Source: Silene latifolia (Eukaryota; Streptophyta; Magnoliopsida; Caryophyllales; Caryophyllaceae). From it: 64,000 nt of DNA. Below, piece after piece: positions 48,010-59,151 of this stretch. Location: positions 46,787,456-46,851,455 of the forward strand of contig NC_133529.1 of the NCBI RefSeq assembly GCF_048544455.1, written 5' to 3'. The notes beneath the pieces were generated by a model that did no database searches, was not told where the DNA came from, and worked only from the letters and a program-made list of their open reading frames with translations. How positions within the stretch are numbered: position 1 is the first letter of the stretch; each line of letters begins with the position of its first letter. The position numbers and the translations under genes are program-made.

Positions 48010-48807
48010 TTAGAGCATCTCATCTTCTTCCTCATTGAGCTCGTAGCTTTCCATTGAGGCTACCAAAGCATCTGGCTCCTCAGCATTCTTCGCTGTATTA
48101 CCTGCACACTCATCTAAACGGGTTAGATCAGCTAAGGGATCCTTGGCTAAGGATTCCCTCCAATTACAATTAACAGCCCTGTCAACAATATCAATGGAAT
48201 AACATGCATCATCATCAGCAGGTTCAGTCGCCTTGTGAGCAAGACTGAATTCAATGGTGTCATCCCCTACCTCTAAGGTTATGGTTCCGCGTTTGACATC
48301 TATTACAGCCCCAGCTGTATGTAAAAGTGGTCTACCTAAAATAATAGGTATCTGACTGTCCTCTGCAATGTCCAAAACAACGAAATCGGCAGGAATAAAA
48401 AACTTACCCACTCGAACGGGTACATCCTCTAGAACTCCTATAGGTCTCTGAGTCGATCTATTTGCCATTTGAACGGTAATATCGGTCACCTTGAGTCTAC
48501 CAATATTTAACCTTTCACAAACGGAGTATGGCATGACACTGACACTGGCCCCGAAATCACAAAAGGCCTTTCCAATTTCGTGGTTACCTATAGTACAAGG
48601 AATTGAAAAACTACCCGGGTCCTTTAATTTAGGTGGTATATTAATTTGCGAAAGAGCATTGCATTCTTCCACAAAAGCAACATTATCATCATCATGAAAA
48701 TTTCTCTTACGATTCAAAATGTCTTTCATAAATTTAGCGTAAGAGGGGACCTGGGTAATTAGATCAGTGAAAGGAATTGTTACCTCAAGATTCTGGACCA
48801 TCTCCAA
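48010..48807 (-). pseudogene. Athila F protease region
   Basis: The segment FCDFGASVSVMPYSVCERL is the usual Athila aspartic protease site (normally DLGASVSLMP), followed by QIPIILGRPLLHTAGAVIDV. It is in the same frame as the gag pieces upstream, separated from them by a TGA near 48895. Confidence 0.85.
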
Positions 48808-48894
48808 AAACTTACCAAACTTGCGCTCCAGCTTAGTATTCTTTAAACGCTCCGGATACGGGACTGCAACACTGGCCGTAGGATAAGTGTAGAA

Positions 48895-50316
48895 TCATGC
48901 AATTGGATTGACGGATTTGCGTCCTGTACTGAAGACCCGGTCGATCGACTGATAGGAGTGGTCGATCGACCAATCACACTGGGCGTGAATAGTTCGGTCG
49001 AAATCGTCTCTTCGAAACCTCTCGATCGATCGAGAGTCTTTGGTCGATCGACCAGTTGTGCTGGGTATGAATAGTTTCTGGTCAGAATTAATTTCGTCAG
49101 GAATTCCGGTCGATCGACTGATAGGAGTGGTCGATCGACCGCTGGTACTGGTAATATAGCTTGTTTTCGCACCAGAAATTAAACTAGCCTCTTCATCATT
49201 TCCCAAGTCTCCTCTTGGCTTGTCGGGACCTTCATAGGAGAGGCCACTTCTGAGATTAATGGCATTAATCGTTTCAATTGGCCCCTCACATTTGTTCGAA
49301 GAATTGGCGACTTGCTTAGCCTCAATATTCTCCAACTGCTTCACAAAATTCTTTGTGGATTCAATTCCAGCTGCTTCTATTTTCGCCACTTGAACCAAAA
49401 GAGTTCGGATTGTCTCTCTCAATTCCTCGGTCTCATTTGAGTTATAAACAGGGATTTCACTTCTTTCTTTGGAAGCTTCAGAGGCCTCGAGCTTCTCGAG
49501 ACGGGCCGTGATAGAAGTTATGAGTGTAACAACGGCACTCATTTCATCACTTTACTTTCGCGACTTTCCACGCGAACTTCCAAACTCGGCTCTATGGACT
49601 GCCATCTCCTCAATAGTATTCCATCCTTTATTCTGACCGGTATTATTTTGGAACCTACCATTCGCAGCTGCATCCAGGATGACCTTGTAATCATCATACA
49701 AGGAATTGTAGAATAAGTTGCAAAGGTACCACTGCTGGAAGCCATGGTGAGGGACAGCCCGAACCAAACCTTTGAAACGTCCCCACACTTCACAAAAGTC
49801 TTCATCAGGTCCTTGCTGGAAATTTGTAATTTTACTTCTCAAGGCATCTGTCTTTGCAAGTGGGAAGTATTTCTTGTAGAAGGCTAATGTTAGAGATGTC
49901 CAATCTGTGACCCCAGCTGCTACCCTATTAAGGTAGCGGTACTAATCTCGCGCCGAATCTTTCAAGGAGTATAAGAACATCACCCCCTTTACTTCATCCT
50001 GAGTCACCCCAGCTGATATAGGTATGGAACAGCAGTAGTCTATGAAAATTTCCATATGCTTCAAAGGATCCTCATCCGGTAGACCAGCAAACTGATTTCG
50101 CTCCACTAAATCGATATAAGAGGAACGAAATTCGAAGTTACCGGTAGTAGGGGTAGGTAACACGTGCCCCTTTGGAAGGTGTTGCTCTTTTGGCTGAAGA
50201 TTGTCATATATCGTAGCCATATTCGCGAACTGAGAGTACTCAAGCCTTCCTCTAAAAAACCTGTCTTCTAACTGTGCAAAAGAAAAACTAGAAGCAAGGG
50301 TAAGCAACGGCCTCAA
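48895..50316 (-). pseudogene. Athila F gag, with in-frame palindrome insertions
   Basis: Three pieces (50316-49942, 49842-49552, 49542-48895) are in one frame, interrupted by a TAG at 49942 and a TAA at 49552, so only nonsense changes separate them. They contain DEDPLKHMEIFIDYC, then RAVPHHGFQQWYLCNLFYNS, then a coiled-coil segment (TSITARLEKLEASEASKERS). The C-terminal 90 residues are unusual: SGRSTTPISRSTG and DWSIDHSYQSIDR are encoded by CGATCG-rich DNA at 48942-49137. A low-complexity linker before protease is normal, but its encoding by palindromes is not. Confidence 0.86.
48942..49137. repeat. CGATCG palindrome cluster inside gag of F
   Basis: Cores at 48942, 48963, 49023, 49027, 49045, 49111 and 49132. 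A unit of about 33 bp containing two palindromes with GATAGGAGT between them occurs twice (48939-48971 and 49108-49140). Confidence 0.9.
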
Positions 50317-50380
50317 GGAACCAAAGTTCCTTGAGACAAGAAAAATAAACTAAAAATAAAGCAAACAGAATTACACCGTC

Positions 50381-50398
50381 TCCCCGGCAACGGCGCCA
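50381..50398 (-). other. Primer-binding site of Athila F
   Basis: The minus strand reads TGGCGCCGTTGCCGGGGA, the classic Athila-type PBS usually assigned to tRNA-Asp, a few bases from the 5' LTR. Confidence 0.88.
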
Positions 50399-50403
50399 AA
50401 ATT

Positions 50404-51695
50404 TGATACCGTCGTTTTGTATCAAAATTAAATTTATAATTCCAAACTAAAACTATAGCTAGTGATAGTAAGGGTCGAACCACAGAGAGACAAGATTAAT
50501 TTTGTTTGCTATTTCCAGTCTATAAAAGTAACAATTAAATGGGGGTTTTGAAATTGGTTGACTAATTTGACTAATTGCTAAAATAAGAATTTCTCAACAA
50601 GATAAAAGGAAGATCGGGAATTTCGGTTCACCATGGCTAAGGTCAGGTCAAGAAGGTAGCAGAGGTCCTATAATACGGTCTCAGGGAATATGAGCAAGCC
50701 TTTCGATCTATGCTCAAATTAACCTTACGGTCTTCTAATTCCCAAGAATTTCTCAAAGCTTTCGCTCAAAGGAAATTCCAATCTAATGATAATTTAAATT
50801 ACTAATCTTTCAATCAAGTAAAAGGTTTATCAAAAGACAACAAGATCGATACGGAAGAATTCATGCTAACCAAACAATCCTAATTTATGCCATGGCTCAC
50901 CTCGTTCCCAATCAATAAAATTAGCTATGCATAATTAAAACTATAACAATTGCAAAACTAAAGACAAAGAACAAGATTGACATGACTGAATTGAAGTAAA
51001 GACAAAAGACAAGAACTGGATTGCTGAAATTAAATTGTTAACAAAAGGAATTGAATCAACAAGAATTTAAAGAAGAAGGAATTTGCACAAAAGCTTACTA
51101 ATTAAATGATGAACAAAGTAATTGAACTTCGGGATTCGTCGTCCCTCTTTCTTGCCTCTAGACTAGATCTAAACTGAGTTCTTGAGTAATGAAAAGCATA
51201 ACCTCAAATTCTAGCTGCGTTCTACTGATAAACGTTGCCAAAATTTAATTACAAATTGGGCTTTTAAAAGTCTAACACGAAAAATAAATCTCAGCTGCGC
51301 GGCTTGGTCGATCGACTAGGGAGCATGGTCGATCGACTGGTGAGTGGAGTACAGTAGCATCCGCTGAAATTCCACGGTCGATCGATGGTGATCTTTGGTC
51401 GATCGACCGGTGAGAAATGTGCAAAGTAGCCTCCTGTCCTCTTCCAAACAGCCTCTAAGCTCCATGCACGCATCCCGAGGTGAGTGAATACGAACTCCCT
51501 TCTTCCAAGCTTCCTTGAAGTTGCCTCCGGAGGACGATTTAGGCTTGGTTTAGCTCACTTTCACTCATTCCTACAATAAATCATAGAAATTGCAAAGTAA
51601 ACCGTTTTAGGAGAAATAGTAGCCTTAAGCTAATAATTATGCATGGAAATACGTGCCAAAACTGCAAATAAAGTGTATAGAATATGCACGTATCA
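50404..51695 (-). repeat. 5' LTR of Athila F
   Basis: It is 1292 bp with the same ends as 39628-40916. Four CGATCG cores (51309, 51330, 51379, 51400) lie just upstream, in the minus sense, of a TATA-like CTTTTAAAAG at 51261-51270. Confidence 0.95.
51261..51270 (-). promoter_or_regulatory. TATA-like box in 5' LTR of F
   Basis: CTTTTAAAAG lies about 40 bp downstream, on the minus strand, of the nearest CGATCG palindrome. Weak match to a TATA box. Confidence 0.45.
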
Positions 51696-51778
51696 CTGCA
51701 CTCTTACTTTGCAATTTATATTTAAACGAAAGTAGGATATTTAAGTTTTACCTGTGCATTTTTTGGTAATATTTGTAG

Positions 51779-51964
51779 CTCCTGATTGGAACTTCGACCC
51801 TCTTGACGAGGAGGCTGTTTCAAGCATAGAGGCTTTCCTTTTTATTCCTGAGGAAGAGAGGGCTTGGCACGCTAGTGCAGGGGATTTATTGCCCCGGTAT
51901 ATGAAGACCAAGCTGAGTGTGGTCAAAGTACCCAAAGGCAAGCCTAGCTCCACTGCTCTTTCCT
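51779..51964 (+). CDS. Antisense gene of Tat element E, exon 2
   Basis: The acceptor ATTTGTAG ends at 51778. The exon encodes APDWNFDPLDEEAVSS, FIPEEERAWHAS and MKTKLSVVKVPKGKP. The donor T|GTACGT at 51964/51965 is in phase 1. It aligns with D exon 2 (59895-60089) at both borders. Intron 1 would be only about 90 bp without the Athila F insertion and its TSD copy. Confidence 0.8.
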
Positions 51965-52049
51965 GTACGTCTTCTATATGTCTTTATGTCAATTGTTGTC
52001 TTTTTATCGCTTCTCATCTGATATTTATGTATATTCTTTATATATTCAG

Positions 52050-52501
52050 TATTCAGGTCTTCTGCTAGGTTTGCCAGCTTTACTGCAAAAGATTTAAAGG
52101 CTGGGGTGGCTAGAATTGCTGAACAGTCCAAGAGCCAGAAGGCTAGTGGGAGTGACAAGACGCTTGATATTTTGGTTTCTGATGTCCAGCCTCCTCAGGA
52201 TCCACCCAGGCTAGTATCACCGGAGGTTGTTCAACCTTCCAAAAGGAGGAGGGAAGATGTTATTCCTGAAGAGGAAGGGAGAGAGAAAGAGCCTATTCAA
52301 GCTCAACCAATCAGGAGTGTCAGGCAAGTGTCTGCTAGGATTGACGATATGGATGCTGCCCGGGCACGAATAAATGAATTTTCTGCTAACATGAGCGGCC
52401 AGCTTTTGTATGCTAATACCCTTGAATCTTCTACTAAAGTGGTTTCTATCTTGACTTCTCTTGTGACAAAGGCTGCTGAACTTGCTTCTCAAGCTAAGGA
52501 G
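52050..52501 (+). CDS. Antisense gene of Tat element E, exon 3
   Basis: The acceptor TATATTCAG ends at 52049 and is the one that keeps the phase set by exon 2. The exon encodes a polar linker with a basic cluster PSKRRRED followed by an acidic run, a plausible nuclear localisation signal, then a helical segment (MDAARARINEFSANMSGQLL). The donor GAG|GTTAGT at 52501/52502 is in phase 0. Intron 2 is 85 bp. Confidence 0.76.
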
Positions 52502-52582
52502 GTTAGTTGTAAAAGGATGTTTTAATTGTTATGTGTTCTTTGTGTTGCTTTATATTTGGTTGATTGATTTTGTTTCTTGCAG

Positions 52583-53149
52583 GGATTGGATGTCGGGTTG
52601 GTTACTGCTTGTCAGCTCAGGGATGCCCAGGCCAGGGTTTCTATCTTGGAAGAGAAACTGGATAAGGTTAACCGTGAGCTGCACACATCCAGGGGTAATG
52701 AAGTAGTACTTCAATCTCAGCTGGGGACAGCTAGAGAGGCATCCAGGGCTACTATAGTTTGTGAGGTGGCTGCAAAAAATGCTGAGAAGGTTGTCAGGCA
52801 AGAGTTGGAGGCTGTCAAGGGAGAGCTGGTCGCCGAGAAGCCGGCAATGCAGGATCAGCTGAGGAAAAATGAAGAGCTTGGTACTGAAAAGGAATTAGTG
52901 GAGGCACGGCTTGCTGATGCTGCTCAGTATTTCTTTGGGAAAGGCCGGGTTGATGCTATGAGAGATCTGGAATCTGACCGGGCTAATTGGGATCCGGATC
53001 GGGATGAGACAGCTCTGGACACTCATTATCCTGATTTGGCCAACATGGGTCAAGAAGAAGAAGTGGACTCTCCTCCTTCCAAGGAGAAATCTGGTGATCA
53101 GGAAATGGTGGATGGTTGTGAGTCGGTTACTGGCTCGAAACTTGCTTAG
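52583..53149 (+). CDS. Antisense gene of Tat element E, exon 4
   Basis: The acceptor TTTCTTGCAG ends at 52582 after an 81-bp intron. The exon encodes a long heptad-rich coiled coil (LRDAQARVSILEEKLDKVNR onward, about 110 residues) and an acidic tail ending GSKLA before TAG at 53149. An AATAAA follows at 53246-53251. It faces the end of the integrase (53796) tail to tail, leaving about 650 bp between them. Confidence 0.8.
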   Translation, partial: GLDVGLVTACQLRDAQARVSILEEKLDKVNRELHTSRGNEVVLQSQLGTAREASRATIVCEVAAKNAEKVVRQELEAVKGELVAEKPAMQDQLRKNEELGTEKELVEARLADAAQYFFGKGRVDAMRDLESDRANWDPDRDETALDTHYPDLANMGQEEEVDSPPSKEKSGDQEMVDGCESVTGSKLA

Positions 53150-53795
53150 ATTTTATTTTTTTCCTTTTCGTTTTGGCCTATCCAGGGGGGATGTTCCTGG
53201 AATGAATATTTATTAAGTATGTGGTAAGGCCGGCTATTTTGGATGAATAAATATTTGGTCTTTGTTGGTTTCTTTTTGTGTTTTGATAAGGTACTTTTGT
53301 AGTGTTGGATGTCTCTGGATCGGCCGGTTATTCGACCGATCGGGCGGTTTTTTTTGTCCGGATCTCGGCGATTCATTGTGTTGTGGGTGGGGTTATTGCA
53401 CATGCCGGAGGGCTTACGTCCCTGCCATGCGGAGGGCTTATGACCCATTTATGTTATACAATCCAGGAAAAGGTTTTCCAGATTTGTATATTAAATGGAG
53501 CTCAATATTTTAAGGCCTGTTTTTGCAACTGAAAGTTGGGTATCAGTTGGATATCGGTGGGGTGGCCCCCAATCTTTGAGATTTGTTTTAAGTAAAATGC
53601 AGTATGTAAAACAAATATTGAAGATTCTACTTGGTAAAAGTAAATATGAGAATATTGACAAGTACTTGGGCACATAATGGAAGAAATTATATAAGGCATT
53701 TATTCATATAATGGCAAGTATCATACATTTAGTTTCATATCAGGTCAGGCAAGAAATGTTAAGGTGAAAATTATACCTGGACTGGGAGATATATT
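53150..53795. other. Convergent intergenic region of element E
   Basis: Lies between the stop of the antisense gene and the stop of pol on the other strand. It is T-rich with AATAAA at 53246. No gene is supported. Confidence 0.7.
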
Positions 53796-54890
53796 TTATA
53801 TGTGAAATAGTTTTAAGTGTGCAATATTCCAAGCTCTTGGGATCATTTCGCCGTCCAGGGTTTGTAATCTATAAGCTCCCTGGCCGACTATTGAGTCAAT
53901 CAGGTAGGGACCTTCCCAGGTTGGGGCCAATTTGCCAGCATTCTTCTCTTTTGTGTTTTGAAAGACTTTCCTGAGGACAAGGTCTCCTACCCTGAATACC
54001 CTGGCTTTGACAGTCTTGTTGTAGCTTTTTACAACTCTTTGGTGATATGCTGCTAATCTAATGCTGGCTGCATCTCTTAGCTCTTCCGTTAAGTCCAGGT
54101 TGTCCTCCATTAGAGGTATATTGCTCGTTATTGTGTCCAGGCTGCATCTGGCTGATGGAATGTCGAACTCAGCTGGGATTACTGCTTCACATCCATAGAC
54201 CAAGGAGTAGGGGGTTTGGCATGTGGATGTTTTAGGCGTAGTTATGTCAACCCAGAGGACCAAGGGGAGCTCTTCAGCCCATCTGCCTTTCCTTCTTTCT
54301 AGCTTCTTCTTTATGCAGCTGATTATTACTTTGTTACTGGATTCTGCCTGGCCGTTAGCTATTGGATATCCTGGCGTTTAGGTTACCAGGTTGATGTTCC
54401 ATTGAGCACAGAAGGCTGCTGTTCTTTTTCCCACGAATTGCGTGCCATTGTCGCATACTATTTCAGAGGGGATGCCATATCTACATATGATGTTGTGTTT
54501 GATGAATGCTATGACATCCTTTTCTTTGACTTGCCTGTATGAATCAGCTTCTATCCACTTGGAGAAGTAGTCAGTCATTGCTAGCATGAAAACTTTTTGT
54601 CCGGGTGCTTGAGGTAGTTTCCCTACTATATCCATGCCCCACTTCATAAATGGCCAGGGTGCGGATATGGAATGTAGTTCCTCGATGGTGATGGATATAT
54701 GGTCCATGAATCGCAAGCTTCGCATTTAGAGTGAATTCCAGGCAATCGGCCCTCAAGGTGGGCCAATAATAACCTATTTCGAGTACCTTGCTTGCCAGGC
54801 TCCTTCCGCCTTTATGATTTCCACAGTATCCTTCATGTATTTCGATAATATCATTCGACTTCTTGTGGTTCCAGGCATCCGAGGTATGGC
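53796..54890 (-). pseudogene. Element E integrase
   Basis: The N-terminal zinc-binding region (GYYWPTL) and core (WGMDIVGKLPQAPGQ, then YFSKWIEA, CDNGTQFVG) lie at 54378-54890. The C-terminal part (QTPYSLVYGCEAVIPAEF, then FRVGDLVLRKV, GPYLIDSIVGQGAYRL) lies at 53796-54263. Both integrase parts are in the same frame, separated by an in-frame TAA at 54378-54380. The DDE residues are present (Asp in MDIVG, Asp in CDNGT, Glu in the QAESSNK region), but the nonsense codon and frame changes on the N-terminal side make the copy inactive. Confidence 0.88.
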
Positions 54891-54891
54891 C

Positions 54892-55519
54892 CTACTGCGA
54901 TTTCTTAAAAAGCACGTTGTTAATAATAGTATATGAAGCGACTCTTATTTTTAGTGCCCTGGCATCTTGCTTATTTAGGGGAAGGATTCCCTGTTGTAGC
55001 CAATCGTAGTAAGGTTTTGTCCAAGAATTGGCAACATATATTGGGAAACTTTCATCTTGCTTATTTATTGCGGGTTCTAATAAATGTACGATGGGTATTT
55101 TGTCAAAGTCGAGGGAACTGAAGTTGGATCCTAGGCCGGCTAAGGCATCGGCCTGGGTATTCAAGTCCCCGGGAATTTGGTCAATATTAAAATTGCTGAA
55201 TTTTGATTTTAAATTCGGACGGCTTCTAAATAAAGCATCATTTTTAGTCTTTTGCAGTATATATTCCATTTACTTGGTTTGAAATAAGAAGGAAATCAGT
55301 ACGTACCTTTAGGTTTTGCACACCAAGGTCAATACATACCTTTAATCCAGCTATTAGGGCTTCATATTCTGCCTCATTGTTGGTAGCTTCAAATGCACAG
55401 CTTATAGCTTGTACTATCTTATCCCCCTGTGGCGATTTTAGTACTACCCCCAGGCCTGTGTCGCTCATGTTGGTGCACCATCGACAAATAGGGTCCATTC
55501 TAGGTCTGTTTGGTCGCAT
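54892..55519 (-). pseudogene. Element E second (archaeal-type) RNase H
   Basis: Motifs GLGVVLKSPQGDKIV and ATNNEAEYEALIAGLKVC, followed by VRTDFLLISNQVNG, match the additional RNase H that Tat-lineage gypsy elements carry between RNase H and integrase. A frameshift near 55460-55490 separates the first catalytic Asp (FVDGA) from the rest, and another lies near 55250. The linker to integrase (PGDLNTQADALAGLGS) follows. This domain is the strongest protein-level reason for the Tat assignment. Confidence 0.85.
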
Positions 55520-55528
55520 TTGGTCGGT

Positions 55529-55999
55529 TTATTTTTCTTTTATTAGGTCGGGTTCTAGGGCCGGACTAAAATCACCCACAAAGTCCGCTAGTGCTTGTGA
55601 CTTAATTGCTGTCCTTGGTTCAAATGTTATGTTGTATGTGCTTAACTGGACTGACCATTTGCACATTCGTCCGGACAATTCTGGCTTCCTAAGTACAGAC
55701 TTGATAGGGAGATTTGTTCTAACTATTATATGGTGGCTTTCAAAGTATGGTCTTAATTTTGTGCAACTCATAATTAAAGCTAAAACGTATTTTTCAAGCA
55801 GGCCATACCTGATCTCTGCATCCAGTAGACTTTTACTTACGTAATAGACAGGGTGTTGTCGTCCGTCTGCTTCTTTGACCAGGACTCGCATCGACAAAGA
55901 AGCTGCGGATCGTATGTATACTGTCAGGGGTTCATCCTTGACTGGTTTTGCCAGCAAGGGAGGAGAGGATAGATATGTTTTCAGGTCATCAAAGGCAGC
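55529..55999 (-). pseudogene. Element E first RNase H
   Basis: Motifs ADGRQHPVYYVSKSL, AEIRYGLLEKYVLALIMSC and KSQALADFVGDF are typical of the gypsy RNase H. Stops at both ends, in the frame of the neighbouring RT, interrupt the polyprotein. In Tat elements this domain has generally lost some catalytic residues, consistent with VYIRSAASLSMRVL here. Confidence 0.82.
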
Positions 56000-57023
56000 C
56001 TAATGATCAGGGGTCCATTGAAAGCCTTTGTTTTTCCTTAGCAGATTATAGAATGATTTGCACCTCTCTGACGATCTTGAAATGAACCTGTTCAGGGCCG
56101 TTATTCTTCCAGTCAGCTTTTGTATATCTTTGATTGTCTTTGGTGGTTCTAGCTCCAGGATGGCTTTGATCTGTTCAGGGCTGGCTTCTATTCCTCTTTT
56201 TGTCACCATATAGCCCAAGAACTTGCCTGCTGAGACTCCAAAATGCCATTTCTGTGGATTGAGCTTCATATTGAATTTCTCCAGTATTTGGAAGGCTACT
56301 TCCAGGTCTTCGACGTGGTCTTCGGCCTTTTTTGACTTGACTACCATGTCATCTATGTAGACTTCCATGGTATCTCCTATTTGGTCTTTGAACATCATGT
56401 TGACTAAACTTTGATAGGTTGCACCTGCATTCTTTAATCCAAAGGGCATAGCAAAGATAACAAAGATATTCCTCTTTCAGTGATGAAAGCTGTACTTTCC
56501 TGATCTGCAGGGTGCATCTTTATTTGGTTGAATCCACTGGAGGCATCCATGAATGTTAAAATCTCGTGGCCTGCAGTGGCATCCACCATTGCATCGATGT
56601 GTGGCAGGGGAAATGGATCTTTGCGGCATGCCTTGTTTAGGTCGGTGTAGTCTACACAGACTCTCCATTTGCCGTTTTTCTTTTGGATGACTACTACATT
56701 TGCAAGCCAGTCAGGGTACATTACTTCCCTGATCATTCCCATGTCCAATAGCTTGTCAACTTCTTGGTTGATGATTTCATGCCTTTCTGTGAGAAATTTC
56801 CTTCTCTTTTTGTCAGACAAGGCTTAAATGATTTGTCAATATTTAACTTATGGGTTATAATATTAGCATCTATACCGGTCATATCAAAATGTGACCAAGC
56901 AAAACAAGACATTTTAGTTTTGAGAAAGTGACCAGATCGGGTCTGACCGAGTGGTGCATCTGACCCTACAAGTACCTTCCTGTCAGGGAATTCAGGGTCC
57001 AAAATGACCTCTCCTGTTTCCAT
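56000..57023 (-). pseudogene. Element E reverse transcriptase
   Basis: The N-terminal region (GSDAPLGQTRSGHF, FAWSHFDMTGID) is at 56733-57023. The palm (LANVVVIQKKNGKWRVCVDY, FMDASSGFNQIKM) is at 56434-56820. MPFGLKNAGATYQ, the catalytic VYIDDMVVKS and the thumb are at 56000-56449. A one-base frameshift occurs just before MPFGL and another near 56800. The YIDD catalytic core itself is intact. Confidence 0.9.
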
Positions 57024-57319
57024 CTGTGATTGTGCAATATATTCTTCCCTGACAGGTGACTTTAATTGCTATGCAAGGGACTTACCTGACTTTGAGGGTT
57101 TCAAAGCCTGGATGTAGCATTCCTGAGCCGTCCTTTGTTCTCCCCTGATGGTGGTTATCCCTCATTCGGTTGGTATTTTCACATATTGATGGTATGTTGA
57201 TGGGATTGCTTTGACGTTGTGGATCCATGGTCTGCCCAGGATTACGTTATATGAGGATAGGCAATCCATTACCCCGAATCTTTCATATGAAGCCACGCCT
57301 TCCACATAGGTTGGCAAGG

Positions 57320-57505
57320 CTAATTTCTCCAGGGTGTTCTTTGTTTCTCCGCTGAACCCAACCAGACGCTGGATTTCTTGATGATCTTTCCTTCATCTAT
57401 CTTCATAGCTTTGAGGACGTCAAGCATCACCAAATTGATTGAATTGCCTCCGTCTATCAGGATTCTTGATACCTTAGTCGTGCCAATTTGCATGGTAATT
57501 ACCAA
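57320..57505 (-). pseudogene. Element E protease remnant
   Basis: SRILIDGGNSINLVMLDVL resembles a gypsy aspartic protease active-site segment, usually (V/I)DTGSS or (V/I)DGGSS, with the Asp kept. Surrounding frames are interrupted, and 57506-57850 contains further linker sequence in mixed frames. Confidence 0.7.
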
Positions 57506-57851
57506 GTCATGGTGTAGGTCCGATATTCCTGCAAGTCCGAGTCATCAAAAGTAATAGCAGGCAATGACTTAGGTCTAAGAGGGGTCAAGTCTAGACTCCT
57601 GGATATTCTTTTGGCAGCCGAGCCGGTCGGACCACGTATTTTCGATCCTCCATTTATGAACTTGACTTCATAGATGGGGGGAGGAGGAGGAGGATCTCTA
57701 CCGTTCCCTGAATCTCTCTTGTTTTGTCCTTCATCTTTGTTCTTTGGTGCTTTGGATTAAGTCCTTTAGATAGCCTTTCTTTAGGAGGTATGCCACTTGT
57801 TTCCTGAGTTGGATGCATTCTTCGGTGGTGTGCCCGATGTCCTGATGAAAG

Positions 57852-59090
57852 TCACACCATCTCGTTGGATCTTTCCTGGGGTTGTCGGATTTTTGGCCCA
57901 TCGACCGTATCTCCCAAGCTTTCCGGCGTTTGATTAATCCTCGCAGTATTTATAGCGAAGTTATATTCGGGAATAGTTGGTAGGCTAGAAAGGTTACCTT
58001 TGTGTTCTTGTGCCATGTTGACTTGGATCGTTCGGGCCCGGAATAGGGTCCGATCCTGGGGTTGCTTCCTTTTCTGGTAGGAGCTTTTCCCGTTAGTGTG
58101 TCCATAGCCTTGCTTTCCTCCGGACGAATTTGTTTCAAGTTGAGATCTTCCTCCAATCGACATGTTCTAAGGCGATGGATTGAAAAAGTGGCAAAGGTTG
58201 GGCGGGCTTTCTTGGTTAAGTCCGCATAGTTGTCACTTTGTCAGCAGGACTCCTTGCCTGAAGGCTTCTACCATTTCTTCTTCACACGGGAATGGCCACC
58301 TTCTCTTTGACAAATCTTGCCAGGAATTCTTTGAGAGATTCTTCAGGAGCCGCTTTACCCCGAACAATTCATCGGGTCTCTTGGCCATGTCTCGCTGCTT
58401 GCGAATTGTTGATTGAAGGCATTGATCGATTCGCAAAATTCTTGATACCTCCATTTGGGAGATTGATGAACCACCGTAATCTTTGCTCCGGTTAGGGTTG
58501 TACCAAAGCCTTTGCACATGCGACACTGCCCGAGTTCACCGGGTATTAAGGCGGCTAACATCTTTTGTTTGAATATGGCAACGTGATTTTGTGAATCAGA
58601 GGTCCCATCATAAGTTCTCATGGATGGGACGGTAAATTTCTTGGGAAGATCAATCTTTGCAATTTCATCTGCAAAGGGTGAATCGCAAAGTGTCAACTTC
58701 TACTTCAGCCACAGTGGTCCGGCACTCCAGGTATATTTTCTATTTTGTTGTGGAGTTTTGGATTTCTGAAGCATAGCCATCATTATCACGCTTGATTTTG
58801 TTTGTTTCATCATTGGAAATGATTTGGGTACCGGATAATGTATCCTTCTCCGGAGTTCCAAAATTGGAAAAGTCAATGTTTTTGATAATGGATGAGAACG
58901 GGGTTCCTGGCTCGAATCTGGTCTTGGAGCCTGAAGACTGATTTTCCAATTTCTTTCTCAGGTTAGACTCAGATTCCTTCAGCCTGTTGATTTCTGCTTC
59001 TGCTTGGGCTGCCTTCTCTTGAATTGTTTCCAATTCTTTGATCTTGGCCAGGGCAGCCGCTAATTGTTGTTCTGAGGTGAGTTCCACCAT
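57852..59090 (-). pseudogene. Element E gag
   Basis: The N-terminus (59090 to 58740) starts with ATG 82 bp after the 5' LTR and encodes a coiled coil (KIKELETIQEKAAQAEAEIN). Its frame ends at 58740. The gag core (LPKKFTVPSMRTYDGTSDSQ, then NHVAIFKQKML) is at 58355-58696, and the rest (RLLKNLSKNSWQDL region) is in another frame at 58233-58526. A basic linker follows to 57852. At least three frame changes break the protein. Confidence 0.82.
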
Positions 59091-59151
59091 TTTTGTATGT
59101 GAGTATTAAATGGAGAATGGTAAAAGGAATTTTTTGATTAAAGAACTAGAT

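Larger units (their letters stand above)
39628..51695 (-). mobile_element. Athila-type Ty3/gypsy retrotransposon F, complete, in intron 1 of E's antisense gene
   Basis: F has LTRs 39628-40916 and 50404-51695 (TGATACCGTCG to GCACGTATCA on the plus strand) and TSD CTGCA at 39623-39627 and 51696-51700. The PBS TGGCGCCGTTGCCGGGGA and the polypurine tract GGTTTGGTTTGGGGAGATT are both seen on the minus strand. Gene order on the minus strand is gag, protease, RT, RNase H, integrase, env-like ORF, long 3' region, which is the Athila arrangement. All major frames have nonsense or frameshift lesions. Confidence 0.96.
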
